64,000 bases of DNA from Rehmannia glutinosa (GCA_016081115.2 JABTTQ020001790.1:236776-300775), one strand, 5' to 3'. Shown: positions 1 through 11,200, counted from the first letter of the stretch. Numbers and translations are program-made. Notes: a model not told the origin generated them from the letters alone.

Positions 1-49
1 CGACAAATTACAAACCATTCTCATTTGCATCCACTGAAAAAATTACCAA

Positions 50-560
50 TCATATGTAAAACAACCTGAAATACCCTTCTGCCATCACCATTACATGATT
101 CGGCAAGTACTTATCGCCTTCAATCACATAATTATAACCCCTATAAGCACATAAACAATTAGAGAGGCAGGGAGCTTCTTGTATCATAAAATGAAAGTGA
201 AAAGAGCTCATATCCAAAGGGAACCTTCCATTATCCTTTTCCGAAGTATCTATTACATCGGTTATTAATGTAGAAAGAACATTACTTGTCTTAATCATTG
301 TGTCGACAAGAATTCGATGCTTGTTACTCAACTTCTCATCCTGAAACATAGATAGCAGACCAAGAATCGATTTGCTCCACAAGTTTCTCCCTCATAAGTT
401 GAGATTCTTCAAGCACCGAAGCATTGGAAAGAGCTACGACGACTTGGTCAGCTACCTTCTTGACTATCTCGAGTTCTTGGTTGCTCCAAGATCTATTTTG
501 TCTGTCCAGAATAATAGCATAGCAGACTGGAACCATCTCAAGTGTACCCTAAGCATGTGA
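50..560 (-). pseudogene. ETR2: ETR2/EIN4-type ethylene receptor fragment, broken
   Basis: Two adjoining reading frames match the middle of subfamily-II ethylene receptors, ER-membrane hybrid kinases that bind ethylene and repress the response through CTR1. The first (about 536-336) carries the end of the GAF domain, with the signature VADQVVVALSNASVLEESQL. The second (about 382-50) carries the start of the kinase-like region, with SILGLLSMFQDEKLS and VLSTLITDVIDTSEKDNG, which fits ETR2/EIN4 better than ETR1. Between them some 30 residues that normally hold the phospho-acceptor-like HGMRRPMH segment are missing; the fusion is direct, at a VEQ codon run. Another small deletion precedes GTLEMVPVCYAI, and the 3' side shifts frame after PNHVM. 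The ethylene-binding membrane segments and receiver domain are absent. I infer a non-functional captured or decayed copy. Family assignment is sure; orthology to one paralogue is not. Confidence 0.8.
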
Positions 561-1139
561 AAGTTAAATATTTGTTTCCTTAGCAAATAAATTAGCTAAA
601 GAAAACATTAAAGATAGATATTCAACCATCATAAAAGGATATCTATAGCCCAAGTCTCAGCGCTAGAACCATCTCCAAGCAATACGACCAGATTGCAACA
701 ATGTCTTAGCAAAAATCTCTCAGATAGATTAGTTCTAATGAATCATATCCAGCACCTTTCTCCTCTTCATAAATATGCAAGTGGATTTAATATGTGAGCT
801 ATTTAATTTGCTTCTCGTTTATTAAAGTTATACACCAAAATTACTATCTACGAGAAAATGATTAACTTACTGCAGAACTAGAAACATCGGCCGAACTGAA
901 TGAGTCCGCAAATCACCCCATCGTCTAATTCCAGCGAATGTGAAGGTAAAGACGCCGCTCAACCACATCAGTTCAGCTATTGCACCGTCGTTCGATTTGC
1001 CAAATGAATCTGATATTTCGATTGATTTTGTCATTTGGATAGGTTTTTGAGAATTTGGATTTGAGAGCGAAGGAACTCGATTGGGGGGAAATGTGAATAT
1101 TTTGCGCGAAAGAGAGAAGAATATGATCTTTGCGCTAAA
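561..1139. other. AT-rich stretch with one possible first exon
   Basis: No recognised gene. On the minus strand an ATG at 1034 opens 54 codons that end at a good splice-donor context (CTGCA then GTAAG) at 870/871. The deduced peptide (starting MTKSIEISDSFGKSNDG) matches no family I know. It could be a first exon carried in the same captured segment as the ethylene-receptor fragment, or chance. Confidence 0.2.
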
Positions 1140-1383
1140 TTTTGCAGCTAAATCTTTTTGTTTTCTGAGAAAAGAATTTTAGAGACGAAATTATTGTAAA
1201 GATTTGTTGCCAAAAGTTTAAAATTTTATTTTAAAAAAACAGAGAAACTTAGCAGTGAATGTTATCTATTCCTCTCAAAATTTAGAGAGGAAATTGTTTT
1301 TTTCCTTATAAAATGTAATTTTAGTGACAAATCTCAAATTCTTTGCAAAATTTTCCTTGCTATTTCTCATTTTTCTTGTAGTG
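1140..1383 (-). mobile_element. CACTA-type (EnSpm) transposon terminus
   Basis: The + strand ends at 1383 in TTTTTCTTGTAGTG, the reverse complement of the usual plant CACTA end CACTACAAGAAAAA. The preceding 240 bp are AT-rich with repeated GAGAAAT and TTTGCAAAATTT words, as in CACTA subterminal regions. The partner end is not in the window, so the element would run leftwards past base 1 and would contain the ethylene-receptor fragment. The 3-bp target duplication cannot be tested here. Confidence 0.5.
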
Positions 1384-2050
1384 ACAGTTGAAGTTCACAA
1401 TGTACAACTCAACAAATAGTGGATGGTACCTTATACGCTATATCTCTTCTGAATGTTGAAATAGGTTTAGTACCGACAACAATGAAATATTAGTTTGTAC
1501 AAGTATATAAAGGATATGACATAATGATAATACCTATCACCCACAATAATGATACAACTTAAGTGGATGAAATTAAATAATCTGAAGATGCTCTGTGGTA
1601 TCTGCTCAAGAAGCAATGTGAAGAATTTTTTAATCAAATTTGAATGTGTAATATCCGTATTCAATATGATACAACATCAGTATAAAAAATAGATTTTTTT
1701 AAAATGTCTTTATTTATTCGACTTATGTGATAATAGATTTGCTTGAAGATGTTTTTAATGATTTAAATTATTACTTGATTTCATATAGCTTGATAGATTT
1801 GTGTGGGGTTAATTAGTTAAATTCACGAGTTATTAAGTTTGTAACTTCAAAATGAGTTGAGTGAGTATCTTGATAATATTAGATTGATGGACCTAAGTTG
1901 GATTAATTTTAAAGATATATGAGAATTGATAGTTGAGTGATGACTTATTAAAGTTAGCTAAGTCTTTAAGTTGATAATTATTAGAGTTAAGTCATCGATT
2001 TATTGACATAATATTTGAAGTGTATTGGGCTTACTTTCCAAGTTAAGCCT
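1384..2050. other. AT-rich intergenic DNA
   Basis: Long runs of A and T with scattered stop codons in all frames. I see no coding exon, RNA gene or transposon end in it. Confidence 0.5.
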
Positions 2051-3025
2051 AATTATTTAGGAGAAATTACATAAAATACCCTCTTTTTGGTAAACATACC
2101 ACAAAATACGCTCCTATCACTTTTTACCAATTTTTTTCCTTTTTTACCTACTTTTTTTTTTTTTTACGCTCGTCCATATTTTTTGATTTTTTAATTTTTT
2201 TCGTTTTTTTTGTTCACGTATTGCTTTATATGTTATATATGTTGTTTCGATGTTGTTTAAATTTGTTTCTTTGTTGTTTCTTTGTTGTTTAGATGTTTCA
2301 AAATAATTTTTACCTATTTTTTATGTTGTTTTTGTTCATGTGTTACTTTGTACATTGTTTCTATTGTTTCGGTATTTTTCTATAATATTTTTAATGTTGT
2401 TCTAATAATTATTTTAGTTGTTCTTATGTAGTGTTCAATGTGTAAATACAATTTCTAATAATTCATGTGGTGTTTCTAATTTTTTTTACATTGTTTCTGG
2501 GTTATTTCCACACTGTTTTTAATGTTGTTCCGATGTTTTTTTTTGTTTCCATGTAGTTTTCGATGTTTAAATGCAATTTTTACCTATTTTTAACTATTTT
2601 TGCTCATATGGTGTTTTCTATATTATTTCTGGTTTGTTTCCATATTTTTACATTTTCATGCATTGGATAAAAAATTGAATTATATTTTTTTATTCATGTT
2701 GTTTCTATAATATTTTTAATTCGTTTGGTTTTAATATGTGTTGTTCTATGTGTATATTTCTTGATTTTTTAAAAGACTTCGAGTATAAAATGGATTATTT
2801 AACGAGGGCAAAATTTATTTTTTCAATGAATTTTTATTGAAAGAAATATGTTTGAAACATGTTCGAAACAAAGGTAAAAAAGTCCCAAAATTTTGGCAGG
2901 AGCGTAAATTTGTGTAAAAAAAAATGGGCAGGATAGTAAATTTGCGCAAAATAGTACCGGAAAGTGTAAAAAGCTGACATTGTCTCCAAAAAGTGGGACA
3001 TTTATTTCATTTGCCCAATTATTTA
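2051..3025. mobile_element. Non-autonomous Mutator-like element (MULE) with 9-bp target duplication
   Basis: The element spans 2060-3016 and is flanked by a perfect 9-bp duplication AATTATTTA (2051-2059 and 3017-3025). Its left end reads GGAGAAATTACATAAAATAC and the inverse of its right end reads GGGCAAATGAAATAAATGTC. Both continue into a C-rich triplet and CTTTTTGG, so the imperfect inverted repeats are about 31 bp. The 957-bp body is T-rich low-complexity DNA (TTGTTTC and TGTTTTT words) without a transposase, so movement would need an outside MURA-type transposase. Nine-base duplications are the hallmark of the Mutator superfamily. The diverged ends suggest an old insertion. Confidence 0.75.
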
Positions 3026-3303
3026 TCATTAAAATTTTAGTATTCCAATAAATTCTTAGCCCAATGTATTCAATAAAGGTGTAATTATTTTCTATTATTT
3101 CATAAACCAGTCATTTAAACTTTAGTCAATTTCAGAGATTATTTTCCCAGTGTTTTCTTAAAGAAATGAGATCAATTAAAGTATTTGATTTTAAAATTAG
3201 AGCCTAATCATTAAGTATTTTTGTTAGGCCATATAATAAGGCCCACCTTTTTCAAATTTCTTTTCAAGTTTTCGGCTTACCTTGAAAGCCCACACACTAA
3301 GTC

Positions 3304-5649
3304 CATTACTTTTTTTTTAAAATAAGCGTAAAAATATATAAAAGAAAGGAAAAAGTCCTGATCACAAGCCGATCAGGTTGCTTAAGTATGGGCCTCATTA
3401 AAACCTACCAAGGTAAAATCAACTATTGGCAGAAAAAGGTACCCTTGAAAGACATCCACATGAGAATGCATAAATAAAAGCACTAAATAATCTTTCTCCA
3501 ATAAAAAAAGCACTAAACAAATATTCTAAAGTCCTCATTATCAGATGAATCCACTTCATCAGCATAGTCCTTCGACCTTTTGTTAGTAACCACGTTTAAG
3601 GATTTGAAGCTATCAGATTGAGCATCGTCCAAAAGAGTGAGATTATGAATTGGAGGAATCGGTCCTTGGTGAACATCACAAAGAAGTTATTGCTTAGAAG
3701 CCTCCAACGACTTATCCCGAATAGACTGACAAAGAGGACAAATGGGCTTGGCCAACTTATGTTGAACTGTCCACGGCCGCCTCTTGATATCAGAAAAAAT
3801 GGGCGAGGTGTCCCTCGTGGAGGGTAGGGGTACCTTAGATGCAGTACTCAATGAGGTGTTATCCAATTCTAAATGTGCTTCCAAATTTGCCAATGAATAT
3901 TCGCATTGAATTGCAGGATTCAAAGGCGAAGCTTGAGAAGCGAGCTAAGCAGGCTCGTGCGTATCCAATGCCATGTCCTTATCTTTGTCATCCTGGTTGT
4001 CCATAGCCACATCCTCTAAAGCGAAAAAGAATTCCCCACAAGAACACCATTGAACTTACCAAAAGAAACGAGAGAAGAAGAAACAAAAACTGCGCATTGG
4101 AGAATGAACCATAATCGCAAGATCGAATTATGGTGCGTAATGATAGCGTCCCGTCTAACCACGCATAGTTGAGACCGTAGTATCTATTGAGTTAGTAACG
4201 GCCTTTTCCTTGTCCTTGGAAGTATGAAAATGACGATAAACCTTACGAACTCTGGAACGTCCCCATTGAAAAGGGGAACATCCAGCGGGTGTTGTAGCCT
4301 TAGCAAAAGCACTCCGGCAAGAAGCAGTCGAGTGGCCCGTGATACGAAAAATAGAAGAAAACTCAGGAAGTTTCTCATAACTGACCGACACAAAAGAACA
4401 TTGCCCTACCCATTCAATCATAATATGATCCTATAAAGGTTTGGCAAGATCCACATCAACCAACACATGAACAAAATGGCCAAGGGAACCATTGAGGGAC
4501 GTATGATCAATCTGAACTGGGTTACCAATAGCTTTAGCGATCCCCATAATAATGCTAGGGTCCCAATATTCTAGACTTAGCTCAAAAATTCGAGCCCATA
4601 CACTAGCTATGAAAGTAAGGGTTGAAATCAGGAACCCAAGGAGACAAACGAATTGAACCCATGTTAATAGCTTAAGACACACAAGCTTGAGTCCGGGAAC
4701 AATCCTGGGGGTTTAAAATTGGACACAAAAATAACCCTTACTAGAGGAATTAATTTCCAATCATTATGGATACCCTATAATTCAGAAAGTCGTTTATGAA
4801 GCGGCATGGTTTGCCATGGCTTATTACCCTTACCAAGAAGAACACGACCAATCAAAGAATAAGCGAATTCCAAAAGACGACGTTGATAAACATTTTCGTC
4901 AATGGTCACAGAGTAATAATCACCCTTTTTAGCAGGTTCAGGGATATAATTGGGTTTATCAGAAATAATATTGGAAAAAGTAGGGGTAGAAGTTTTATCC
5001 AAAGAATCGAAACCAGGGATTACCAAAGAATCCAAAAGTTTGGCTTGAACTATCCTGGGAGGGGGGGACCTCTGCCTTCATATGGGACATTGAGGATGGG
5101 CAGTTTGTTGGGGAAGTTGCAATAATCTGGGACCATGGCATCATAGGAGAAATTGAGGAAGGGACCATCAAAGTTGTTGGACTAACAAACTTCTCCAACT
5201 GCTTAAGGGGACCGCCACCTCCATAAGGCAAGGGAGGAGACAGTCTTTGTAACAAAAAGGTGGGGATCGCTGCCACCCTTTGAATGGCATCTTTGTGCAG
5301 TGTAGGAGAAGGGACGGACGTTTTGGAGGAAGCCAACAAAAGTTGAGAGGAATCAAGGGCATGTGCCACTGCAACATGAGCTACAGAGGAAGGCGAAATA
5401 CGACACATAGATGTAAAATCAATCGGAGAACAAGATGGCATTGTAGAGATGACAAATACGGCCATCTATGGTGGAAAATTTACCCCGGGCGCAACCATAA
5501 GGCCGACGGCCTCGATCGAGTGGAGACAGAAGAGAGCATTCACTTATTAGGGTTTTTTTATCTCTTAATTTCTTACTCTCTGACCACAAACAAAAAATAG
5601 AGTTAATTGCTTCTTTCTCAACCTAGTAACTCATTTTAGATCATTACTT
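3304..5649 (-). mobile_element. 5'-complete-looking but internally deleted LINE
   Basis: On the minus strand the segment starts near 5641 with a short leader, continues through a broken ORF1 and ends in an A-rich tail (T run at 3311-3318 on +). Possible target duplications CATTACTT lie at 3304-3311 and 5642-5649, although the left one merges with the T run. There is no reverse transcriptase or endonuclease ORF2 between ORF1 and the tail, so most of the element has been deleted. Some 450 bp before the tail (3320-3690) look like LINE 3' UTR. Confidence 0.55.
4155..5465 (-). pseudogene. LINE ORF1 (DUF4283 plus zinc knuckle) remnant, frameshifted
   Basis: Successive frames on the minus strand form an ORF1-like RNA-binding protein of plant L1-type LINEs. 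A proline-rich N-terminal part (5465-4995) is followed by a DUF4283-like core that includes YSVTIDENVYQRRLLEFAYS and LIGRVLLGKGNKPW (5035-4775). Next comes the typical EYWDPSIIMGIAKAIGNPVQ segment (4682-4431) and then SVSYEKLPEF with a decayed CCHC knuckle ending GHSTASC (4421-4155). Two of the cysteines are replaced (SSIFRITGH where C-x2-C is expected). At least three frameshifts and internal stops make it non-functional. Frames further down to about 3690 look like its tail. The protein would coat LINE RNA in the cytoplasm and nucleus. Confidence 0.65.
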
Positions 5650-6397
5650 GACAATCAGTGTTATACTAACTAGATGATCCCCGTTCGATGCACGGACTAT
5701 TCTAGTAATCGGTCGAGTCGGTAAATGAGATGGCTTGGGCCGACCTTGTTCGATGCACATACTATTTTAATAATACTTCTGTGGATTCGATCTCCCTGTA
5801 AAATACATTATATCAAAATAATGTAGAATATTATAAATCAACAATTAAAAAAATCTAAATCATACTTCGATATCATAAAAGATTCATTCAATATAATATT
5901 ATTAAACCGAATTAAAATGGAAGACTTATTTTCTGATATATATCACAATAAATTGATTTTCTTTTTTTGATTGTTTGTAAATTAATGTCAATTATATATA
6001 CATACACATACATACACACATTACCTGACCAACAATTCAAGTCAATTTACTTTTTATTGATTATCTGAATAAGGTAAACAATTTATATTGATTGAATTTC
6101 AAATGGAAAGTCAACTGTGTTTTCAAATCTTAGTGACATTTGTTATTAATCGTATGACTCTTATTAATACAATATTTATTACGAAATAGAATTTTCTAAA
6201 CTCGATTGATATCTTACCAAATTTGATGGAAATAAAAAGGTACAATTTTATTATTGTTATTACAATTTTCAGAAAGCTGCCAGAAATATTTCATTTTCTT
6301 TATAAATACATCAAAAATCATTTTTAGAAGGTGCTTTTCGGCTTATTTTTTAAAATGGTCCAGACTAATTCGTTTTTTCAGTTTTTTTAATTGTTTT
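5650..6397. other. AT-rich intergenic DNA with a short degenerate repeat
   Basis: Two related words, CGTTCGATGCACGGACTATT and TGTTCGATGCACATACTATT, lie about 70 bp apart (5674-5770). A short (TACA)n-like microsatellite lies at 5993-6020. No coding potential was seen. Confidence 0.4.
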
Positions 6398-6402
6398 ACT
6401 AT

Positions 6403-7934
6403 TGTAGATCCCAAGGGGTGTGAGTAAGGTTTATAAGGGAGGGGGTTGAATAAACCTTACTAATTTTTCGATTTTAGTCCTTTTAAAATATTACAGAGTT
6501 AACACAAATAGTTGCGTCCTTGAGGGACAACTAAGTTGGTTATTCAGCAGAGTTAGCCACTCAATAGACTTGATAGAGCTGTTGATAGAATAACTTCAAT
6601 TTGTTTAACTGAACTTTAACTTGGTTGTGTTGGTTTTATCAGCGGAAGACTTAAACCCTTTGAATTGTTTTAAACTTATTTTAACACTTGATTTTAACAC
6701 TTGGTTATTAATCAGTTGGATAGCAAATATGTATATCAGCACATATAATGTTAATATGCTAGAATTGTAAATGTGCTGAAAAATAAATGACACAGTTGAT
6801 TTTTATAGAGGTTCCAAGATGGGGTAATTCTTCTAATCCTCTCTTCTCCAACTCCTGGAGGAATCCACTATGTAAAAGATCTGTTTACAAAGTGGTCAAC
6901 GATCAGAACTGACCTTGGTCACACACAGTGGCTTCTCGTCCGACTCGCTTCTTCACAGGCGACTCTCTCATGCTAGTTAAGCTCACTTTCTCAAGCTCTT
7001 GGATTTGATAATGAAGCCCTCCAATAACTTGATACTGGTTCGACCTTAAACCTTTCTACAATCCTCCTTGGAAAGTAGACCCCTTTTGATTCTTCAAAAG
7101 CTCCTCTTCAACAGATTTGAAGTTGTCTTTCCTTCACAACTTGTATTGGATCGATTTCCTTCGAGTTTCAGGCTTGAGGATTTGCTTGAATATACTTGAG
7201 AATATTTGCAGGTTTACAGCTTGAATATTGCTTGCTTGTTCGTGGTTCAGGTAACCTTTTCTCAATGAATTTCCTCAGCCTTTTATAGTGAACTTTCAAA
7301 AATTTCCCCTTTGAAGAGATAGGCTGATTTCAAAAGTCACTTGTGTTCGTTGGCTTGTCTTTTCTTGGTTCTCAGTCTTGAGATGTAGACCCTTCCTCGT
7401 ATTAAATAAATTTGCGACTTTTCGGGTTCGACCACGAGGTGCGTGCTTCCCATTGGTTTATTTCTTTTGCACGCTTAGGATGAGCACTTTAAGACCAGCG
7501 ACATGGAAGTATTACTTATTCAAATAATGTTCTTGACTTACGTACAGCGGATTCATTTGATTAGCTCTTCTTGGTTGATGCATTTTTCCCAGGTGACTTG
7601 AGTGCGCTCCAATCATTGGATTACTCATCTGTCACTTCAACTTGAGACTTGGCTTCTTGAGTTGACTTTGGTGACTCTTCACACAGCTATTCCTCAGTTG
7701 ATACATCTTTAGTCGATTTCTTGATATTCTATCTTGGCCATACTCAGCTGTTCCACAGCGGAGTCTTCACTTCAGTCTTCAGTTGATTTCTTGTATTTCC
7801 AGACGTAGCTGACTCGACTCAGCTTTTCCAGCCCTATCTATTACAATGTAAATTACAAGGAAAATGGGGTGCCAACTTTCTAGTTTAAGTTTTACATGGC
7901 ATTCATCAAAATCTATAAAATAAATTTCCCAACA
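6403..7934 (-). repeat. 3' LTR of Sirevirus copy 1
   Basis: Starts TGTAGATCCC (the inner GTAGG has mutated to GTAGA) and ends CCCAACA next to the polypurine tract. It pairs with the LTR at 18354-19885. Many differences between the two fall on CAG/CTG words, for example 7411-7445 against 19359-19394. Confidence 0.9.
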
Positions 7935-7967
7935 ATTTCCCCCTTTTTGATGATACCAAAACTTAAA
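7884..7967 (-). other. Inverted repeat (hairpin) spanning the PPT/U3 junction, copy 1
   Basis: Left arm 7884-7910 (TTTAAGTTTT, ACAT bulge, GGCAT, bulged T, CATCAAA) pairs with right arm 7946-7967 (TTTGATGATACCAAAACTTAAA). That gives about 22 pairs in three blocks with one wobble (C-A on +, G-U in the sense RNA). The 35-base loop holds the purine tract and the first bases of U3. The same design occurs in copies 2 and 3. Confidence 0.7.
7935..7948 (-). promoter_or_regulatory. Polypurine tract, copy 1
   Basis: On the minus strand AAAAAGGGGGAAAT directly precedes the LTR start TGTTGGG. This is the second-strand primer site for reverse transcription. It lies in the loop of the inverted repeat at 7884-7967. 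Confidence 0.85.
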
Positions 7968-8168
7968 AACATTAAACGACATATAAACAGCAAAGTTACA
8001 TACGGACAATGCGGAATAACAAAGAATGTATGCGTAGAATCGATTATTTTATTGATCATAGCATTCTTGTCCTTTACCATGTTGTTTACATTTGGTATCG
8101 AGCATTCTATATCAAAGCAAAAATACATACATCTATGCTGAGATCACTGAAATACAAAGTGAAAAATT

Positions 8169-8260
8169 ACAGAGCATTTCACTAAGTATACAGATGACTT
8201 ACATGAATGTATTTACAGAGCATTTCACTGAGTATACAGATGACTTACATGAATGTATTT
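8169..8260. repeat. 46-bp tandem duplication
   Basis: Bases 8169-8214 are repeated at 8215-8260 with one mismatch (ACTAAG against ACTGAG). The other two Sirevirus copies have the unit once, so the duplication is private to copy 1. It lies in the 3' non-coding part after the accessory ORF. Confidence 0.85.
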
Positions 8261-8299
8261 ACATAAGTAATATACATGAAGGGTTCGCAGCAAAGACTT

Positions 8300-11200
8300 C
8301 ATCGCCTTTTGCCTCCTTCTTTCCTCTTGACTCTGTCGAAGTCATCGACTCTTTTTCTCTTTTTATCTTAATCTTCTCTCTTTTTCCTTTCTTCTTCCTT
8401 CTTCTGTTTTATGTAAGCTCTCTTTGCAGCATGGTCATCCCTTTTCTGCCTTTCTTCCCATTCGCGTGTGGCTTTGGCATTTTCTGCTTTGCCATTCTTC
8501 TTTTGCTTCTTCAATTTTGCGTTGATCTTCTAAATTCGTCAAGTGGTCGGGTACTATCCCAATACACGATATCTCTTTTTCGATCTTTTTCGACTCGGAT
8601 CCTCTTTCTCGAGAGTGTCTTGCACAGAGGCGTGGATTTTCCCGAGTGTCTGCTAGAGCTTTGTTGTTTCTCATTTGTCTTGCACACCTCGATCCTTTTT
8701 CCCATATAGAACCCATGCTTTGGTTAGAGACAGTCCGAAGTAGCCTTGACTTCCGGTGTTTTGAATTCTTCCATGGATGCGGGCTCGGATCAACTTGCCG
8801 CATTAATTCTTTGGGATGGTCACTTAGAGCCTTGCTTAATTTAGTTGGGAGTCCACCGTCTTTGTTTTAAGATCTTTTGAACGCGAGCTTTCTGTTTTTT
8901 CAGAGAACTCCTCAATTTCTGCTTCAATGATCTTCCTTTTTACTGTTATTGGCACAGCAGAGTGTCCTATTGGTAGGGTTACATGGAGTTTGCTAATGAT
9001 GGAAGCGATAGAATTTGACTTCTTGGCCGGGGGGTTTCAACTATCATGAAGGTTAAATCTTTTGAGTGTTCCCCCTTTTTGGCATCATCAAAGGAAAGAG
9101 AGACCCTCTTCCCCCTTTTTGGCATCATCAAAGGAAAGAGAGACCCCAACGAACATGCCTGCGAGCATAAAGTCGAGTCTGCTGAGAGCAGAACTCTGTT
9201 TGGAGTCTGCGGCTGCATAAGCTGTCCGGAATTTTGAGCGAGTGGCTTTGAACTCGGCTGCCACCAATTTCATTTCAGCCATGAGGAGGCTGAATTTCGC
9301 ATTCATGGTCTCCTCAAGGCGCATAACTTCTTTTCTCTGAAATTCACGCAGAAGCTCCATTTCCGTTTTGTGAGATGCATGCAACCTTTCAATATACATA
9401 TGCATTCTTTGCTTCAGATCAATGTTGTCAGCCATCCATACAAGCATTCTACCATATAGTGCTTTGAAATAACGAACTTGCTCGATGCGCATGGCAGATT
9501 GTTGTTGAGACCATTCTCGGATCTGCACCACTATCCCTCTCAAGTCTCCTATGAGGGTAGCGTCCCTGTTGTCCATTCTTAAGTCGAGTGAGGCCTGATG
9601 TCTTTCGATCTTCTCAATCTCTTCACAGATCTTCTTGAAGATTTCACGAAATTCAGTTGTCTTACTTGATTCAGATGTAGGCCACTCTTCAGCAAAGTTG
9701 AACTCGGCTGGAACAATTGTGTCAATAGGGATGATGGGATCTTCTCTCACAATGAATCTTCGTTGTTCAGCAGCGGTCTCTTCTTCCAAATCTGGTAGGA
9801 TCGACGTGAAAGGGAATACCTTTGGGAAGGCATCATCACTCACATATGGGATTGTTTATGAGGGTTGTGCTGTCTTGATTACTCATTGTACCTTAGTTTA
9901 GGATAGCCGTCGGTAGTGGTCACGATTGTGGGAGACTGTGTGGTGGTGGTGTAGTGTTCTTCCGCAATCGTGTAGAACTGCGATGGGTGTGTCTCGGTGG
10001 GGCGATTGAGATATTTTGCCCTGATTGGTGAGCACTCATTTTGTCTTAACAGCGTCTTCGGTCTCAGTGGATTTTCTAATTGAATAACTGGTTCCTCTGC
10101 TACATCATCAGCGTCATCGGATGATGATGAAACCTGGGGGCTTGGTTCATCATCGAAGTTGAATTTTTACGAGCGGCTTTATTACTTAGCCGACTCGTAG
10201 TTGCATTGCCAATTCCTTGGACCCATCCTCCAATAGTACCAGGGATGTGGGCTGCGGCGATGTTTGTGGCAATCTCGCACCACTCCCAAAGGGTCGATTT
10301 GCGGGAGAGATTGAGACGACTCTCCGATCCTTCAAAAATTGTTGCTCATGCAAGCGCACGGATTCTCTCATTGCTTGATGCATGTCCGACTTCTCTGCCT
10401 GCAACAATGGGATCCATATCCTCGTCACTATATGTGTACTCAACTAAATTTTCATGAGTATGCTCGTGAGTTCAGTGAACGTGCACACATCTTTGCTTTC
10501 TCAATAGCTTGTGCTTCCTCTGGCCGCTTTGGCTTTTTCGTTCTCCTTGAAGATGTGGAGAATATCCATTGATTATCTTCATTCAGGGCACAAGCACGTA
10601 TTGACTCAAGAAATCGCGGCAATTCTTGTTCTTCTTCAATGTACTCAAGGTGAGCGGCTGCTCCCTTGAGTGATCTAAAGCTTCCATGCTCTCCATTCTC
10701 TAAGACACCAGAATGTCCGGATATCTTGGAGAGTACATGATAATATCATCGTCATCATCTTCTTCTTGTACTTCCTTTTCAGGGAGTGAAGGCAAGATAC
10801 TCTGCTCCTCTCCTTCAAAGAAACATCGATGAAGCAGTGGAGAGATAACTTTTTCAACGGAATGTTCAGTTGTCTCAGCTGCTTTGCTTCCCTCAGATGT
10901 CTGACGCCCAACTGAGTCTTCATCGGGACTCTGCTGATGACCTTTGGCAGTCTTTTCAGATTCATCAATTACTTTAGGAGACTGCACTTCCTGAGTTTCA
11001 ACAGTTTCGCATGCTTTCTCCATCTGAGTAACAGATTCCATTTTCTTTTCAAGCTCTGAATGCTTGAAGAGTCTTCTTCTTTTGGTCTGAACCAGAGGAA
11101 CTTCTAGTTCTTCTTCTTCTTCTGATTCATTGGCGGTGGGGGCCGGTGCATCCTTCTTGGAGGGAGCTGCCTTTCTTGGCTTGGCAGTCCTCTTTTTCCG

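Noticed and set aside
1467..1664. 65-codon minus-strand frame
   Set aside because: AT-rich chance frame, no homology or conserved context.
8092..8709. A 205-codon + strand frame with hydrophobic stretches
   Set aside because: It is antisense to the Sirevirus accessory region and 3' leader. The hydrophobicity comes from CT-rich antisense of Glu/Lys codons, and part of it is the 46-bp duplication.
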